Shown piece by piece: positions 19,341 through 27,722 of a DNA stretch of 64,000 nt. This stretch comes from Halomonadaceae bacterium T82-2 (GTDB lineage: Bacteria; Pseudomonadota; Gammaproteobacteria; Pseudomonadales; Halomonadaceae), in the NCBI GenBank assembly GCA_001577635.1, contig LSBP01000007.1, positions 45,535 through 109,534 of the forward strand, read 5' to 3'. Under the pieces are notes generated by a model. That model saw only the letters and a program-made list of their open reading frames with translations. It was not told the origin of the DNA and did not search any database. The position numbers were made by a program, and so were the translations under genes. Position 1 is the stretch's first letter. Each line of letters opens with the position of its first letter.

Positions 19341-21041
19341 ATGGAGACACTGAGCGAGACACCGACCCAGGTGATCGAGCATCCGCGGGAAGTCGCCGAC
19401 ATTCTCGACGCACTGACACAGCCCGGCGATATCTCGTTGATCTTCGAGGACCAGTCCTCGGTGCCGCACTCCGTCCTGCTGGTCGAGTACCAGGAAGGCG
19501 AGCACCTGATACTCGATGTGACCGCGGCGCCGGAGGTGGCCAGCGGTCTGGTGGCGGAGCGCCCGTTCCGGCTTTCGGGGCAGGCGCGCGGGGCGATGGT
19601 CTCGACCCACCCGCTGACGGCGAGCCCGATGAACGGTACGCCCGGACGGTTGCGCTTCTTGTGCCCCTATCCCGAGGCGTTCGACGCCTGGCACCGCCGC
19701 CACGCCTTCCGCGCCGAGCTCAAGTCGGGCATGCAGGTGCCCGTCGAAATCACGCTCGACACGCGGGTGATTCGCGGCGAGCTGCTCAACCTTTCCCTGG
19801 GGGGCTGTCTGTTGCAACTGCCGCTCGGCGAGGCGGTGCACCTGGAGCAGGGGCAGATTCTCGACCGGGTCGAGGCGATCTTTCCCAGCGGTCAGCGCCT
19901 GGAAGCGCGGGGCGAGGTACGCCACGTGACTTCAGACGACCGCTGGCAGCGGGCGCTGGTCGGCTTCGCCTTCGATGACGCGGCGCCGCGCTTCGAGCGA
20001 CTGGTGTGGTATCTGGTCAAGGAGATCGAGCGCGAGAGTGCCCGGGATGCCGTCAGCGGCCGCAACCTGGCGCCGTCGCCGCTGTTTCAGCCCCCTGCCG
20101 ACAAGCCGTCGCTGGCGGCGCAGACGGCCAGCGAGACGCGTTATGCCACGCCCATGGCGCGCCGCCTGAGCAAGGTGGCCGATCTGCTCAACGCCCAGGT
20201 GCTCGAACTCAGGCAGGGGCAGCGTCTGGACAGCGCGCGGTTGTCCAAGGCCAGTGACCTGCTGTTGAGTCTTCTGGAACAGGACCGCGAGGCACTGCTG
20301 TTCGCCACCGTCTGCCTGCAGCGCGAGCCGGTGGTCGTGCAGCACGGCATCGCCGTGGCGGCGCGGCTGGCTGATCTGGTGGCCAGCCGCCAAGTCCCTC
20401 GCGAGCTGCTCAAGGCGGTCGTGGCTTCGGCGCTGGTGCATGATCTGGGCAAGGCGCTGCTGCCTGATGCACTGCTGTCCGCCAGGCAGTTCGACGACGA
20501 GCAGCATCGCCAGTTGACGGGGCACGTCGAGGCGCTGCGCGAGCGTCTCGGGGAGTGCCGCTGGCTGGCGCCGGACGTCGTCAAGAGCGTGGTCGTCGAA
20601 ATCAATGAGCGGCTCGACGGCAGTGGCTACCCGCAGGGGCTTTCGGGCGAATCGTTGTCGACGCTGGGCCGGGCCGCCGCAGTGGTCGATGTCGTGGATG
20701 CCATGGCGCGGCCCCGGCCGGATCGCCCCGCCCGGAGCACCGAGGTCATCTACCGTCACTTGCTGACCCACGGCGAGCGGTTCGACTCCCAATGGGCGCA
20801 ACGCTATATCCGCCGTTTCGGCCTGCAGCCGATCGGCAGTCTGGCGGCCTTTGCCAGCGGTGCGGTCGGCTGGATCCACCGGCTCGACGAGAAGGGCAAT
20901 CCGGCGCTGGTGCATGTGGTGCGCAACCGCTTTACGCCCGACAAGCGCCTCGACCAGTGGGCCCGTGGTCGTGAGGTCGAGCGTCTGGGGCGCTTCGAGC
21001 AGTTGCTCGACCCGGCCGGCGAGGGGTTGTCTCTTTGCTGA
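19341..21041 (+). CDS. PilZ domain protein with degenerate HD-GYP-like domain
   Basis: A 566-residue cytosolic protein. Residues 1-110 resemble a YcgR-type N domain. Residues 115-225 form a PilZ domain with RRHAFR (119-124) and NLSLGG (150-155), the two c-di-GMP-contacting motifs. Residues 315-500 resemble HD-GYP: HD at 367-368 in LVHDLGK, and DGSGYP at 426-431. In the canonical HHExxDGxGYP motif the two histidines are replaced by I421 and N422, so phosphodiesterase activity is doubtful. It may be a c-di-GMP-binding effector. ATG 19341 is chosen over the frame's earlier ATG because GGGA lies at usable spacing and the PilZ-N fold begins here. Confidence 0.82.
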   Translation: METLSETPTQVIEHPREVADILDALTQPGDISLIFEDQSSVPHSVLLVEYQEGEHLILDVTAAPEVASGLVAERPFRLSGQARGAMVSTHPLTASPMNGTPGRLRFLCPYPEAFDAWHRRHAFRAELKSGMQVPVEITLDTRVIRGELLNLSLGGCLLQLPLGEAVHLEQGQILDRVEAIFPSGQRLEARGEVRHVTSDDRWQRALVGFAFDDAAPRFERLVWYLVKEIERESARDAVSGRNLAPSPLFQPPADKPSLAAQTASETRYATPMARRLSKVADLLNAQVLELRQGQRLDSARLSKASDLLLSLLEQDREALLFATVCLQREPVVVQHGIAVAARLADLVASRQVPRELLKAVVASALVHDLGKALLPDALLSARQFDDEQHRQLTGHVEALRERLGECRWLAPDVVKSVVVEINERLDGSGYPQGLSGESLSTLGRAAAVVDVVDAMARPRPDRPARSTEVIYRHLLTHGERFDSQWAQRYIRRFGLQPIGSLAAFASGAVGWIHRLDEKGNPALVHVVRNRFTPDKRLDQWARGREVERLGRFEQLLDPAGEGLSLC

Positions 21042-21120
21042 AGCACGCAGTCGCGGCGGGCGAAGCGGGAGAGAGCCGTCTACAGTGAAAGCATTGTCAC
21101 AGGCGTTCCAAGAGGCTGTC

Positions 21121-21372
21121 ATGACCTATTCGCCCGATGTTCTCGATGCGCTCAACCTGCTGTGTCTGTTCAACCTCGATACCCGTCAGGAGGGGCTCAA
21201 GGTCCACGGCTCGGCGGACCCGGCCCAGGTGGCGGCGGCGCGTCGCCTGTATGATCAGGGGCTGGTGACCCAGGCCGATGGCGGCTACCTGACCGAGAGA
21301 GGGCGCGAGGCGGCCGAGCAGGCACAGGCGCTGTGGCGGCTGCTGGTGGCCGAGCCGGTGACCACGGGGTGA
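21121..21372 (+). CDS. Small conserved protein, TIGR02647-like (putative DNA-binding)
   Basis: An 83-residue protein beginning MTYSPDVLDALNLLCLFNL, with a central LKVHGSADPAQVAAARRLYDQGLVTQADGGYLT segment that looks like a small winged-helix-type module ending in TERGREAAEQA. I recognise this as the family called TIGR02647, annotated in pseudomonads as a possible DNA-binding protein; the function is not established. Its ATG follows GAGGCTGTC. It is a monocistron between the PilZ gene and the leuA leader. Confidence 0.7.
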   Translation: MTYSPDVLDALNLLCLFNLDTRQEGLKVHGSADPAQVAAARRLYDQGLVTQADGGYLTERGREAAEQAQALWRLLVAEPVTTG

Positions 21373-21423
21373 GGCGAGTGTCCCCGGAAAAGCCGCGAGC
21401 CAGGCGCGGCGGGGCGAGCGGAG

Positions 21424-21779
21424 TTGACAAGCCTCGCGGGAATTGATTTCTTGAGGGCATGACACACGGTTCTGCGACTTTCTCACTAGCGTCACGACTA
21501 CGCCTGCGCACCGGCCTCTGAAGCCGGTGCAAGGTGTATATCCGTCCTGACGTTCAGCCAATCACGAGAAAGTCCCATGCCGTTCTACCATTCCCGATAC
21601 CCCATGACGACCGTTACGCCGAACGCCGGCACCTCTGCCCATGCCGAGCGTGTCGTCGTCCAGTGCGCGAAATGGGTCGAGTCCGCCAGTCACGCCCCGC
21701 CGACGATGCCGTCGGTGGGGCGTTTTCGTTGCGGCCCGGCTCGCGCGTTCCGCCGTCGTCACGCCGAGGAGACTACGCC
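21424..21779 (+). promoter_or_regulatory. leuA leader region (candidate attenuator / leuA-Halomonas RNA)
   Basis: The 407-base gap before leuA contains TTGACA at 21424 (weak -10 about 17 bases on), a perfect hairpin GCACCGGC/GCCGGTGC at 21508-21530 and a terminator-like stem at 21694-21730, about 50 bases before the leuA ATG. That order is that of a cis-regulatory leader. A comparative-genomics RNA motif called leuA-Halomonas has been reported upstream of leuA in this genus; identity with it cannot be checked here. No leucine-rich leader peptide was found. A short frame from 21604 contains three consecutive Val codons. Confidence 0.55.
21694..21730 (+). terminator. Terminator-like stem in the leuA leader
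   Basis: GCCCCGCCGAC and GTCGGTGGGGC pair over 11 bp with one G-U, followed by a T-rich GTTTTCGTT. It lies upstream of leuA rather than after a gene, which suits conditional (attenuation-type) termination. Confidence 0.65.
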
Positions 21780-23489
21780 ATGATGTTGTCCGACCCGTCC
21801 GTCAAGTACCGTCCCTTCGAGGCCGTCGATCTGCCCGATCGCCAGTGGCCCAATCGCCGGCTGACGCAGCCGCCGCAGTGGTGCAGCGTCGACATGCGTG
21901 ATGGCAATCAGGCACTGATCGATCCCATGGACCTGGAACGCAAGCGGCGCTTCTTCGAGCTGCTGGTGGACGTCGGCTTCAAGCAGATCGAGGTGGGCTT
22001 CCCGTCGGCCTCGCAGATTGACTTCGACTACGTGCGAGAACTGATCGAGAACGACCGGGTGCCCGACGACGTGACCATCCAGGTGCTGACCCAGGCGCGT
22101 CCGCACCTGATCGATCGCACCTTCGAGGCGCTCAAGGGGGCCAAGCGAGCGATCGTCCACGTCTACAACGCTACCGATCCGGTGTTCCGGCGGGTGGTGT
22201 TCGGCGTCGACAAGGCCGAGTGCATCCAGATCGCCACCGACGCCACCACGCTGATCAAGCAGCGCATGGCCGAGCATCCGGAAACCGAGTGGACCTTCCA
22301 GTACTCGCCGGAACTGTTCACCTCCACGGAGCTGGACTTCGCCGTGCAGATCGTTGACGCGGTCAGTGCCACCTACGGCCCGACCCCCGACAAGCCGATG
22401 ATCGTCAACCTGCCGGCCACCGTGGAGATCGCCACGCCCAACCATTATGCCGACCAGATCGAGTGGTTCTGCCGGCATGTGGCGCGGCGCGACAGCCTGA
22501 TCGTCAGCCTGCACCCGCATAATGATCGCGGCACCGGCGTCGCCGCCGCGGAGCTGGGGGTGATGGCCGGCGCCGATCGCGTCGAGGGCACGCTGTTCGG
22601 CAACGGCGAGCGGACCGGTAACGTCGACATCGTCACGCTGGCGATGAACCTCTACACCCAGGGCGTACACCCGGAGCTCGACTTCTCGAATATCACGCCG
22701 ATCATGCGTGAGGTGGAGCACTGCAACCAGCTGCCGGTACACCCGCGTCACCCCTATGTGGGCGATCTGGTGTTCACCGCGTTCTCCGGTTCGCACCAGG
22801 ACGCCATCAAGAAGGGCATGGCCGAGCGTCGCGAGAATCCCGACGGCATCTGGGCCGTGCCTTATCTGCCTATCGACCCGCTCGACGTGGGGCGCACCTA
22901 CGAGGCGGTGATCCGCGTCAACAGCCAGTCGGGCAAGGGCGGCGTGGCCTATCTGCTCGAGCAGGAGTTCGGCATCGAGCTGCCGCGCCGGCTGTCCATC
23001 GAGTTCAGCCAGGTGGTGCAGGCGGTGGCCGAACGCACCGGTCGCGAGATCACCGCGGAGATGATCTATCAGGCCTTCGCCGATGAATACCTGACGGCGG
23101 ATTCCCACTACCGCCTGCTGCATCATCGTCTGAGCTCCGAAGGCGACGGGCCGCGCCTGCAGCTCGAGGCGACGCTGGCCGTCGACGGTGACACCCGCGA
23201 GGTGCGCGGCATCGCCAATGGGCCGCTGGATGCCTTCGTCAAGGCGCTGGCCGCCGACGGCCGCGACATCGAGATCATCGATTACCACGAGCACGCCCGT
23301 GGTCAGGGGTCCGACGCCGAGGCGATCGCCTACGTGGAGGTACGCATCGCGGACCGGTCGGTGTTCGGCGTGGGCATCGACGAGAGCATCACCAGCGCAT
23401 CGATGAAGGCCGTGCTGGGGGCGATCAACCGCCACCTGACCGCCGACCAGGCCGTGGCGCCCAACGTCACCGCCGAAACGCTGGCTTGA
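21780..23489 (+). CDS. leuA: 2-isopropylmalate synthase LeuA
   Basis: A 569-residue enzyme that condenses acetyl-CoA with 2-oxoisovalerate in leucine synthesis. The TIM-barrel domain shows [16 protein letters not shown] (metal/substrate motif), [25 protein letters not shown] (metal-binding HxH region) and [14 protein letters not shown]-terminal regulatory domain follows (about residues 430-569), where leucine feedback acts. It is the long actinobacterial/pseudomonad-type LeuA. ATG codons at 21780 and 21783 are adjacent; the first is used. The upstream reading frame remains open but lies in the leader. Confidence 0.95.
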   Translation: MMLSDPSVKYRPFEAVDLPDRQWPNRRLTQPPQWCSVDMRDGNQALIDPMDLERKRRFFELLVDVGFKQIEVGFPSASQIDFDYVRELIENDRVPDDVTIQVLTQARPHLIDRTFEALKGAKRAIVHVYNATDPVFRRVVFGVDKAECIQIATDATTLIKQRMAEHPETEWTFQYSPELFTSTELDFAVQIVDAVSATYGPTPDKPMIVNLPATVEIATPNHYADQIEWFCRHVARRDSLIVSLHPHNDRGTGVAAAELGVMAGADRVEGTLFGNGERTGNVDIVTLAMNLYTQGVHPELDFSNITPIMREVEHCNQLPVHPRHPYVGDLVFTAFSGSHQDAIKKGMAERRENPDGIWAVPYLPIDPLDVGRTYEAVIRVNSQSGKGGVAYLLEQEFGIELPRRLSIEFSQVVQAVAERTGREITAEMIYQAFADEYLTADSHYRLLHHRLSSEGDGPRLQLEATLAVDGDTREVRGIANGPLDAFVKALAADGRDIEIIDYHEHARGQGSDAEAIAYVEVRIADRSVFGVGIDESITSASMKAVLGAINRHLTADQAVAPNVTAETLA

Positions 23490-23508
23490 ACCGAGTTCAG
23501 GCAGCAGT

Positions 23509-23529
23509 AAGCGGTAAGCGATAAGCTGG
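23509..23529 (+). repeat. Heptamer array between leuA and epmB, left arm
   Basis: Three exact-period units AAGCGGT, AAGCGAT, AAGCTGG (AAG at 23509, 23516, 23523), 20 bases after the leuA stop. They have the same architecture as the arrays at 7.1 and 32.3 kb. A terminator-like stem lies between this arm and its inverted partner. Confidence 0.65.
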
Positions 23530-23536
23530 CAGTAAT

Positions 23537-23567
23537 AACCCCCAAGGCCTCGCCTGGGGGTTCTTGT
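23537..23567. terminator. Bidirectional terminator between convergent leuA and epmB
   Basis: AACCCCCA-AGGC and GCCT-GGGGGTT form a strong stem with a CTC loop and one bulge, T-rich on the plus side and A-rich on the other. It sits exactly between the two heptamer arms and serves both converging genes. Confidence 0.7.
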
Positions 23568-23583
23568 TGCTCACGGCTCACAG
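23563..23583 (-). repeat. Heptamer array between leuA and epmB, right arm
   Basis: Three units CTTGTTG, CTCACGG, CTCACAG in exact 7-base phase (23563, 23570, 23577) form the inverted counterpart of the left arm. The epmB stop codon (TGA on the minus strand, 23578-23580) lies inside the last unit. Confidence 0.55.
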
Positions 23584-24630
23584 GGGCGTCTTGCTTGCCT
23601 CGCCGGGGATTTCTCGCACCAGCCGCGGCAGCAGGAAGCCGGCCAGGCGATCGCGCAGGGCGCGGTGCAGGGCACGCGCCTCGCCGTCGGGCACGTCGAA
23701 GTGCGCCGCGCCGGCCACCGGGTCCAGCACGTGCAGGTAGTAGGGCAGGATGCCGGCGGCGAACAGCGCCTCCGACAGCTCGGCGAGCACGGCCACGTCA
23801 TCGTTGACGCCGCGCAGCAGCACGCTCTGGTTGAGCAGGGTCACGCCGGCGTCCTTCAGCCGTGCGCAGGCGGCGATCACCGCGTCGTCGATCTCGGCGG
23901 GGTGGTTGATGTGCAGCACCATCACCGTCTGCAGGCGCGTGGCGGCCAGCCAGTCCAGCAGGGCGTCGTCGACCCGGTCGGGAATCACCACCGGCAACCG
24001 GGTATGCAGGCGCAGCCGCTGCAGGTGCGGAATCGCCGCCAGCTCCTCGACCAGCCATGCCAGCCGAGTATCGCTGGAAGCGAGCGGGTCGCCGCCGGAA
24101 AGAATGGCTTCGCGGATGGTCGTGTCCGCGCGCAGGTAGTCGAGGCTTTCCTGCCACTGCTCGCGGGACGGCGAGTTCTCGGCATACGGGAAGTGGCGGC
24201 GGAAGCAGTAGCGGCAGTTGATCGCACAGGCCGGGCTGGTGATCAGCAGCACGCGCCCGACATACTTGTGAATCAGCCCGCGCCGCGGGGTGTGCTCCGC
24301 CTCGGCCAGCGGGTCGGTGACGAAACCCGGCGGCGTGCGGGTCTCGGCCGTCACCGGCAGCACCTGGCGCAGCAGCGGGTCGGCCGGGTCGCCGGGGCGG
24401 ATGCGCCGCAGGTAGGCCTCGGGCACGCGCACCGCGAACAGCTCGTGTCCGGCCTCGGCCCCGGGCAGCCAGTCGGCATCGAGGCCGAGACGCTCGAGCA
24501 GTTCGCGCGGGTCGCGCACGGCATGGCTCAACTGGGTCTGCCAGGATCCGGTCCGATGAATCGGGGCGGCGGGCACGGCTTCCGTGCGCTGCAAAAGACG
24601 CGGGCTTCGGGTTATCATTCGGGGCACCAT
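23578..24630 (-). CDS. epmB: EF-P beta-lysylation protein EpmB (lysine 2,3-aminomutase-like)
   Basis: A 350-residue radical-SAM, PLP-dependent enzyme that converts alpha-lysine to beta-lysine for EF-P modification. The cluster motif is [17 protein letters not shown] (CxxxCxxC, about residues 122-129), with [15 protein letters not shown] and [15 protein letters not shown] downstream. An open frame continues upstream to 24966, but that part overlaps efp antisense and has no family similarity; ATG 24630 is used, with ATG 24618 as an alternative. It is divergent from efp and near epmA, so all known beta-lysylation genes except epmC are in one locus. Confidence 0.93.
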   Translation of the reverse strand: MVPRMITRSPRLLQRTEAVPAAPIHRTGSWQTQLSHAVRDPRELLERLGLDADWLPGAEAGHELFAVRVPEAYLRRIRPGDPADPLLRQVLPVTAETRTPPGFVTDPLAEAEHTPRRGLIHKYVGRVLLITSPACAINCRYCFRRHFPYAENSPSREQWQESLDYLRADTTIREAILSGGDPLASSDTRLAWLVEELAAIPHLQRLRLHTRLPVVIPDRVDDALLDWLAATRLQTVMVLHINHPAEIDDAVIAACARLKDAGVTLLNQSVLLRGVNDDVAVLAELSEALFAAGILPYYLHVLDPVAGAAHFDVPDGEARALHRALRDRLAGFLLPRLVREIPGEASKTPL

Positions 24631-24717
24631 TCGATGGGGCGAGGCCGTCACCGGCCTGGCCGAAAACATTACGTGCGTGGCCGCCAGGCGGCGCGCCGAG
24701 ATCATCAGCGAGGAATC

Positions 24718-25284
24718 ATGGCGAGCTATTCTACCAACGAATTCAAGGGCGGTCTGAAGGTGATGCTGGACGGCGATCCCTGCGCCATCGTCGACAACGA
24801 ATTCGTCAAGCCGGGCAAGGGCCAGGCCTTCAACCGCGTCAAGCTGCGCAACCTGATGACCGGCCGTGTCTGGGAGCGTACCTTCAAGTCCGGCGAATCG
24901 CTGGAAGCCGCCGACGTCCTCGAGCTGGACATGGAGTATCTCTACAACGACGGTGAGATGTGGCACTTCATGAAGACCGACGGCTCTTTCGAGCAGTACG
25001 CGGTCGACAAGCGGGCGCTGGGCGACACCGAAAAGTGGCTCAAGGAGCAGGTGGCCTACACGGTGACGCTGTGGAACGACAACCCGATCAGCGTCTCGGC
25101 GCCGAACTTCATCGAGCTGGAAGTCACCGAGACCGACCCCGGCCTGAAGGGCGACACCGCCCAGGGCGGCTCCAAGCCGGCGACGCTGTCCTCCGGCGCG
25201 GTGGTGCGGGTGCCGCTGTTCATCAATGAAGGTGAAGTGCTCAAGGTGGATACGCGGACCGGGGAGTACGTCTCTCGCGCCTGA
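24718..25284 (+). CDS. efp: Translation elongation factor P
   Basis: A 188-residue EF-P that relieves ribosome stalling at polyproline. The N-terminal KOW-like domain carries the loop FVKPGKGQA, with the modified lysine near residue 34, equivalent to E. coli K34. Two OB domains follow, ending [15 protein letters not shown] 24718 lies after AGGAATC. The lysine-type loop agrees with the epmA and epmB genes alongside, so the factor is expected to be beta-lysylated rather than rhamnosylated. Confidence 0.97.
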   Translation: MASYSTNEFKGGLKVMLDGDPCAIVDNEFVKPGKGQAFNRVKLRNLMTGRVWERTFKSGESLEAADVLELDMEYLYNDGEMWHFMKTDGSFEQYAVDKRALGDTEKWLKEQVAYTVTLWNDNPISVSAPNFIELEVTETDPGLKGDTAQGGSKPATLSSGAVVRVPLFINEGEVLKVDTRTGEYVSRA

Positions 25285-25319
25285 TGAGCGGCCCTTCCTG
25301 CGCTCGCTCGTACGGTGTT

Positions 25320-25401
25320 GAATCCCGGGACGGCTTGCTCATTTAGCGCTGCTGAACTCCGCCGCCTTACCCGGGATTCGCCTGGTCCGAGCGTCGCTCG
25401 G
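25320..25401. repeat. Inverted repeats in the efp-epmA gap
   Basis: Arms GAATCCCGGG (25320-25329) and CCCGGGATTC (25370-25379) are perfect 10-bp inverted copies 40 bases apart. They are followed by a tight hairpin CCGAGCG-T-CGCTCGG (25387-25401). No gene is seen in this 223-base gap. It may be a structured RNA, a REP-like element or 3'-UTR structure. Confidence 0.5.
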
Positions 25402-25463
25402 AGAGGGCTTTGGCAATAGGGCTCATGACGCTCTAAACGATGCCAGCCCGTTTATCCTGTCGA

Positions 25464-25489
25464 AGCCACGCTTTGGGGCGTGGCTTTTT
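25464..25489 (+). terminator. Intrinsic terminator between efp and epmA
   Basis: AGCCACGC and GCGTGGCT form an 8-bp stem with a TTTGGG loop, then a T-rich tail. It ends 18 bases before the epmA start, so epmA either needs readthrough or uses a promoter overlapping this element. Confidence 0.85.
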
Positions 25490-25507
25490 CGTACATGAGG
25501 GATGGTA

Positions 25508-26476
25508 ATGACCATCGATTGGCAGCCCACGGCAGAGATCGCGACGCTGCGCGAGCGGGCGCGGCTGCTGGCCCGGGTGCGGGCGTTCTTCGCCGAGCGC
25601 GACGTGCTGGAGGTGGAGACGCCGGTGCTGGGCCACGGCGGCAGCACCGAAGTGCATCTGGATTCGCTGTGCACCGAGGCGAGGACGCCGGCGGGGCGTG
25701 AGCGACTGTGGCTGCAGACCTCACCGGAGTTCGCCATGAAGCGCCTGCTGGCGGCGGGCAGCGGGCCGATCTTCCAGCTGGCGCGCTGCTTCCGCGACGG
25801 CGAGACGGGAGCGCGGCACAATCTCGAGTTCACCATGCTCGAGTGGTACCGGCCGGGCTTCTCGCTGGCGGCGCTGATCGACGAGACCGAGGCGTTGGTG
25901 AGAGCCCTGCTGCCCGGGCGCGGCGCCTGTCGCCGGCATCGCTACCGCTCGCTGTTTCGCGAGATGCTGACTGTCGATCCATTCACCACGCCACTCGAAG
26001 ACCTGCGCCAGTTGGCCGGGGAGCGGGGCGGTCTGGACATGCGTGACGCCGATCGCGACGGCTGTCTGGACCTGCTGATGAGCTTCTGCATCGAGCCGTA
26101 TCTGGGGCGCGAGGGTATCGACGTGGTGGTGGACTACCCGGCCAGCCAGGCGGCGCTGGCGCGCCACGGCGTCGATGACGAGGGCGACGCTGTGGCCGCG
26201 CGCTTCGAGCTCTACGTCGACGGCCTGGAGCTGGCCAACGGTTACGATGAACTCGTTGATGCCGACGAGCAGGCCGCCCGCTTCGCCGCCGACAACGCCG
26301 CCCGTGAGGCCGCCGGCAAGCCCGCGGTGGACGTCGACCAGCGCCTGATCGCCGCGCTCGAGGCGGGCATGCCCGAAGGCAGCGGGGTGGCACTGGGCAT
26401 CGATCGGCTGATCCAGCTGGTGCTGGGCCACCGCGAGCTGGCCGAGGTGCTGGCTTTTCCCGCGTCGCGCTGCTGA
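25508..26476 (+). CDS. epmA: EF-P lysine(34)-lysyltransferase EpmA (PoxA/GenX)
   Basis: A 322-residue class II lysyl-tRNA-synthetase paralogue that lacks the anticodon domain and attaches beta-lysine to EF-P. Class II motifs are visible: VETPVLGHGG, motif 2 (FQLARCFRDGETGARHNLEFTML) and motif 3 (GSGVALGIDRLIQLVLG). ATG 25508 is preferred because GAGGG lies 7 bases upstream; ATG 25502 is too close. In E. coli epmA lies near psd; here a small accessory patch separates them. Confidence 0.95.
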   Translation: MTIDWQPTAEIATLRERARLLARVRAFFAERDVLEVETPVLGHGGSTEVHLDSLCTEARTPAGRERLWLQTSPEFAMKRLLAAGSGPIFQLARCFRDGETGARHNLEFTMLEWYRPGFSLAALIDETEALVRALLPGRGACRRHRYRSLFREMLTVDPFTTPLEDLRQLAGERGGLDMRDADRDGCLDLLMSFCIEPYLGREGIDVVVDYPASQAALARHGVDDEGDAVAARFELYVDGLELANGYDELVDADEQAARFAADNAAREAAGKPAVDVDQRLIAALEAGMPEGSGVALGIDRLIQLVLGHRELAEVLAFPASRC

Positions 26477-26612
26477 GTCTGATTCAGAACGCTTCTCGCT
26501 CCGGCAACAAGACCTGGCGCGGCCTGGGCGCTACCCTTGCCATCTGACCGCCATGAAGGGTGGACGTGCCGGAATGGAAGGAAGTGCTTTAGCCCGAGAC
26601 TGCCGGGTTGGC

Positions 26613-27722
26613 TCACTTGCGGAACTCGGGCAATGCCTGTACGCCCAGATCGGCAGCCTCAATGGCGCCGGCGAGGTAGCCCGGGAACCGGGGTGACCAC
26701 TCGCTGGCGATACCGGTCAGGCGTTCATGCCAGGGCCCGGTCGTGGCCGTGGCGTCGGGTGCTGCGGCGTGCTGGGCGGTCGGTTGCCGGTCGGCGACGG
26801 TGGCCGTGCAGGAATCCTGAGCCCAGTCCTTGATGAAGTCGACTGCCGGTGTCGCGGCCCGAGGGCCGAACAGGCGCGCCATCTGAACGCGACAGTGCAG
26901 GCGGAGTTGATCATCGGGAACGCTTTTTCGGGTCTGTGCAGGCACGCCAAGGAAGCCGAACAGCGCCGCATGGCCGCCTGGCACGGATGCGTCGTGGATC
27001 TCGCCCAGCGGGCCGAGGGCGCTGCGGGCCTCGCCGGAGAGTCCCTGTTCGCGCCAGAACGGATGATCGTAGAGGGCGATGTATTTGGCGTGGGGCGCCA
27101 TCCAGGTAGGCGTCCCGCGCCACTGTCGGGCAAGTGCCCGCGGCAGGGAGGGGGAGAAGGTGATGCTGTCCTCGGCCAGTCGTGGCGGCACTGCCAGCAG
27201 CACCCTCTCGGCGCGCTGGATCATGGTTCGCCCGGATGCGTCTTCGCTGTCCAGCTCGATGTGCGATGCTGTCGCGCGCAGGTGATGAACCCTCTGGCCG
27301 GTGAGGATACGTGCCGTATCCAGGCGCCGGTGGAGGGCATCGGCCAGCGCGCCCATCCCACCGATCAGGCGCATCGAGGGGGGTGAGTTCGCGAAGCCTT
27401 GCATCCGCGTGGGAGGCTCGTCGGGCGAGCGCTCCATCAGCATGTCTCCGGTCTCGAACTGCGCGAAACGCTCCAGGCCCAGCTCCTCGACGAGACAGCC
27501 CAGCCGGTGCTGGAAGCCGGGCCAGAACCAGGTCGGTCCGAGATCGAAGTGGTCGACCGTATCCGGCGATGCCCATGGCGCGGACGCCGATTCAATGCGG
27601 CCTCCGAGGCGATCACGGGCCTCGAGGAGCAGGTAGTCTCGAATCCCTGACTTCTCGAGCCGGAAAGCGGCATACAGGCCCGCCAGTCCCGCCCCGACGA
27701 TGGCTATACGCGTGGTGCGCAT
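26613..27722 (-). CDS. FAD-dependent amine oxidase family protein
   Basis: A 369-residue flavoprotein with an N-terminal dinucleotide fold VGAGLAGLYAAFRLE (about residues 9-23), the LLEARDRLGGRI motif of flavin amine oxidases and a C-terminal FAD-binding region (WSPRFPGYLAGAIEAAD). It is shorter than classical monoamine oxidases. The substrate is unknown. Its start overlaps the 3' end of the cupin gene by 19 bases, so they are translationally coupled. The pair interrupts the otherwise conserved epmA-psd neighbourhood and looks acquired. Convergent with epmA over a 136-base gap in which nothing else is seen. Confidence 0.83.
   Translation of the reverse strand: MRTTRIAIVGAGLAGLYAAFRLEKSGIRDYLLLEARDRLGGRIESASAPWASPDTVDHFDLGPTWFWPGFQHRLGCLVEELGLERFAQFETGDMLMERSPDEPPTRMQGFANSPPSMRLIGGMGALADALHRRLDTARILTGQRVHHLRATASHIELDSEDASGRTMIQRAERVLLAVPPRLAEDSITFSPSLPRALARQWRGTPTWMAPHAKYIALYDHPFWREQGLSGEARSALGPLGEIHDASVPGGHAALFGFLGVPAQTRKSVPDDQLRLHCRVQMARLFGPRAATPAVDFIKDWAQDSCTATVADRQPTAQHAAAPDATATTGPWHERLTGIASEWSPRFPGYLAGAIEAADLGVQALPEFRK

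Noticed and set aside
21604..21783. Leader peptide frame upstream of leuA
   Set aside because: It lacks leucine codons and a clear ribosome site, and its three Val codons are not enough to call an attenuator peptide.
24631..24966. N-terminal extension of the epmB reading frame into efp
   Set aside because: The extra 112 codons lie antisense to the start of efp and have no similarity to the aminomutase family.
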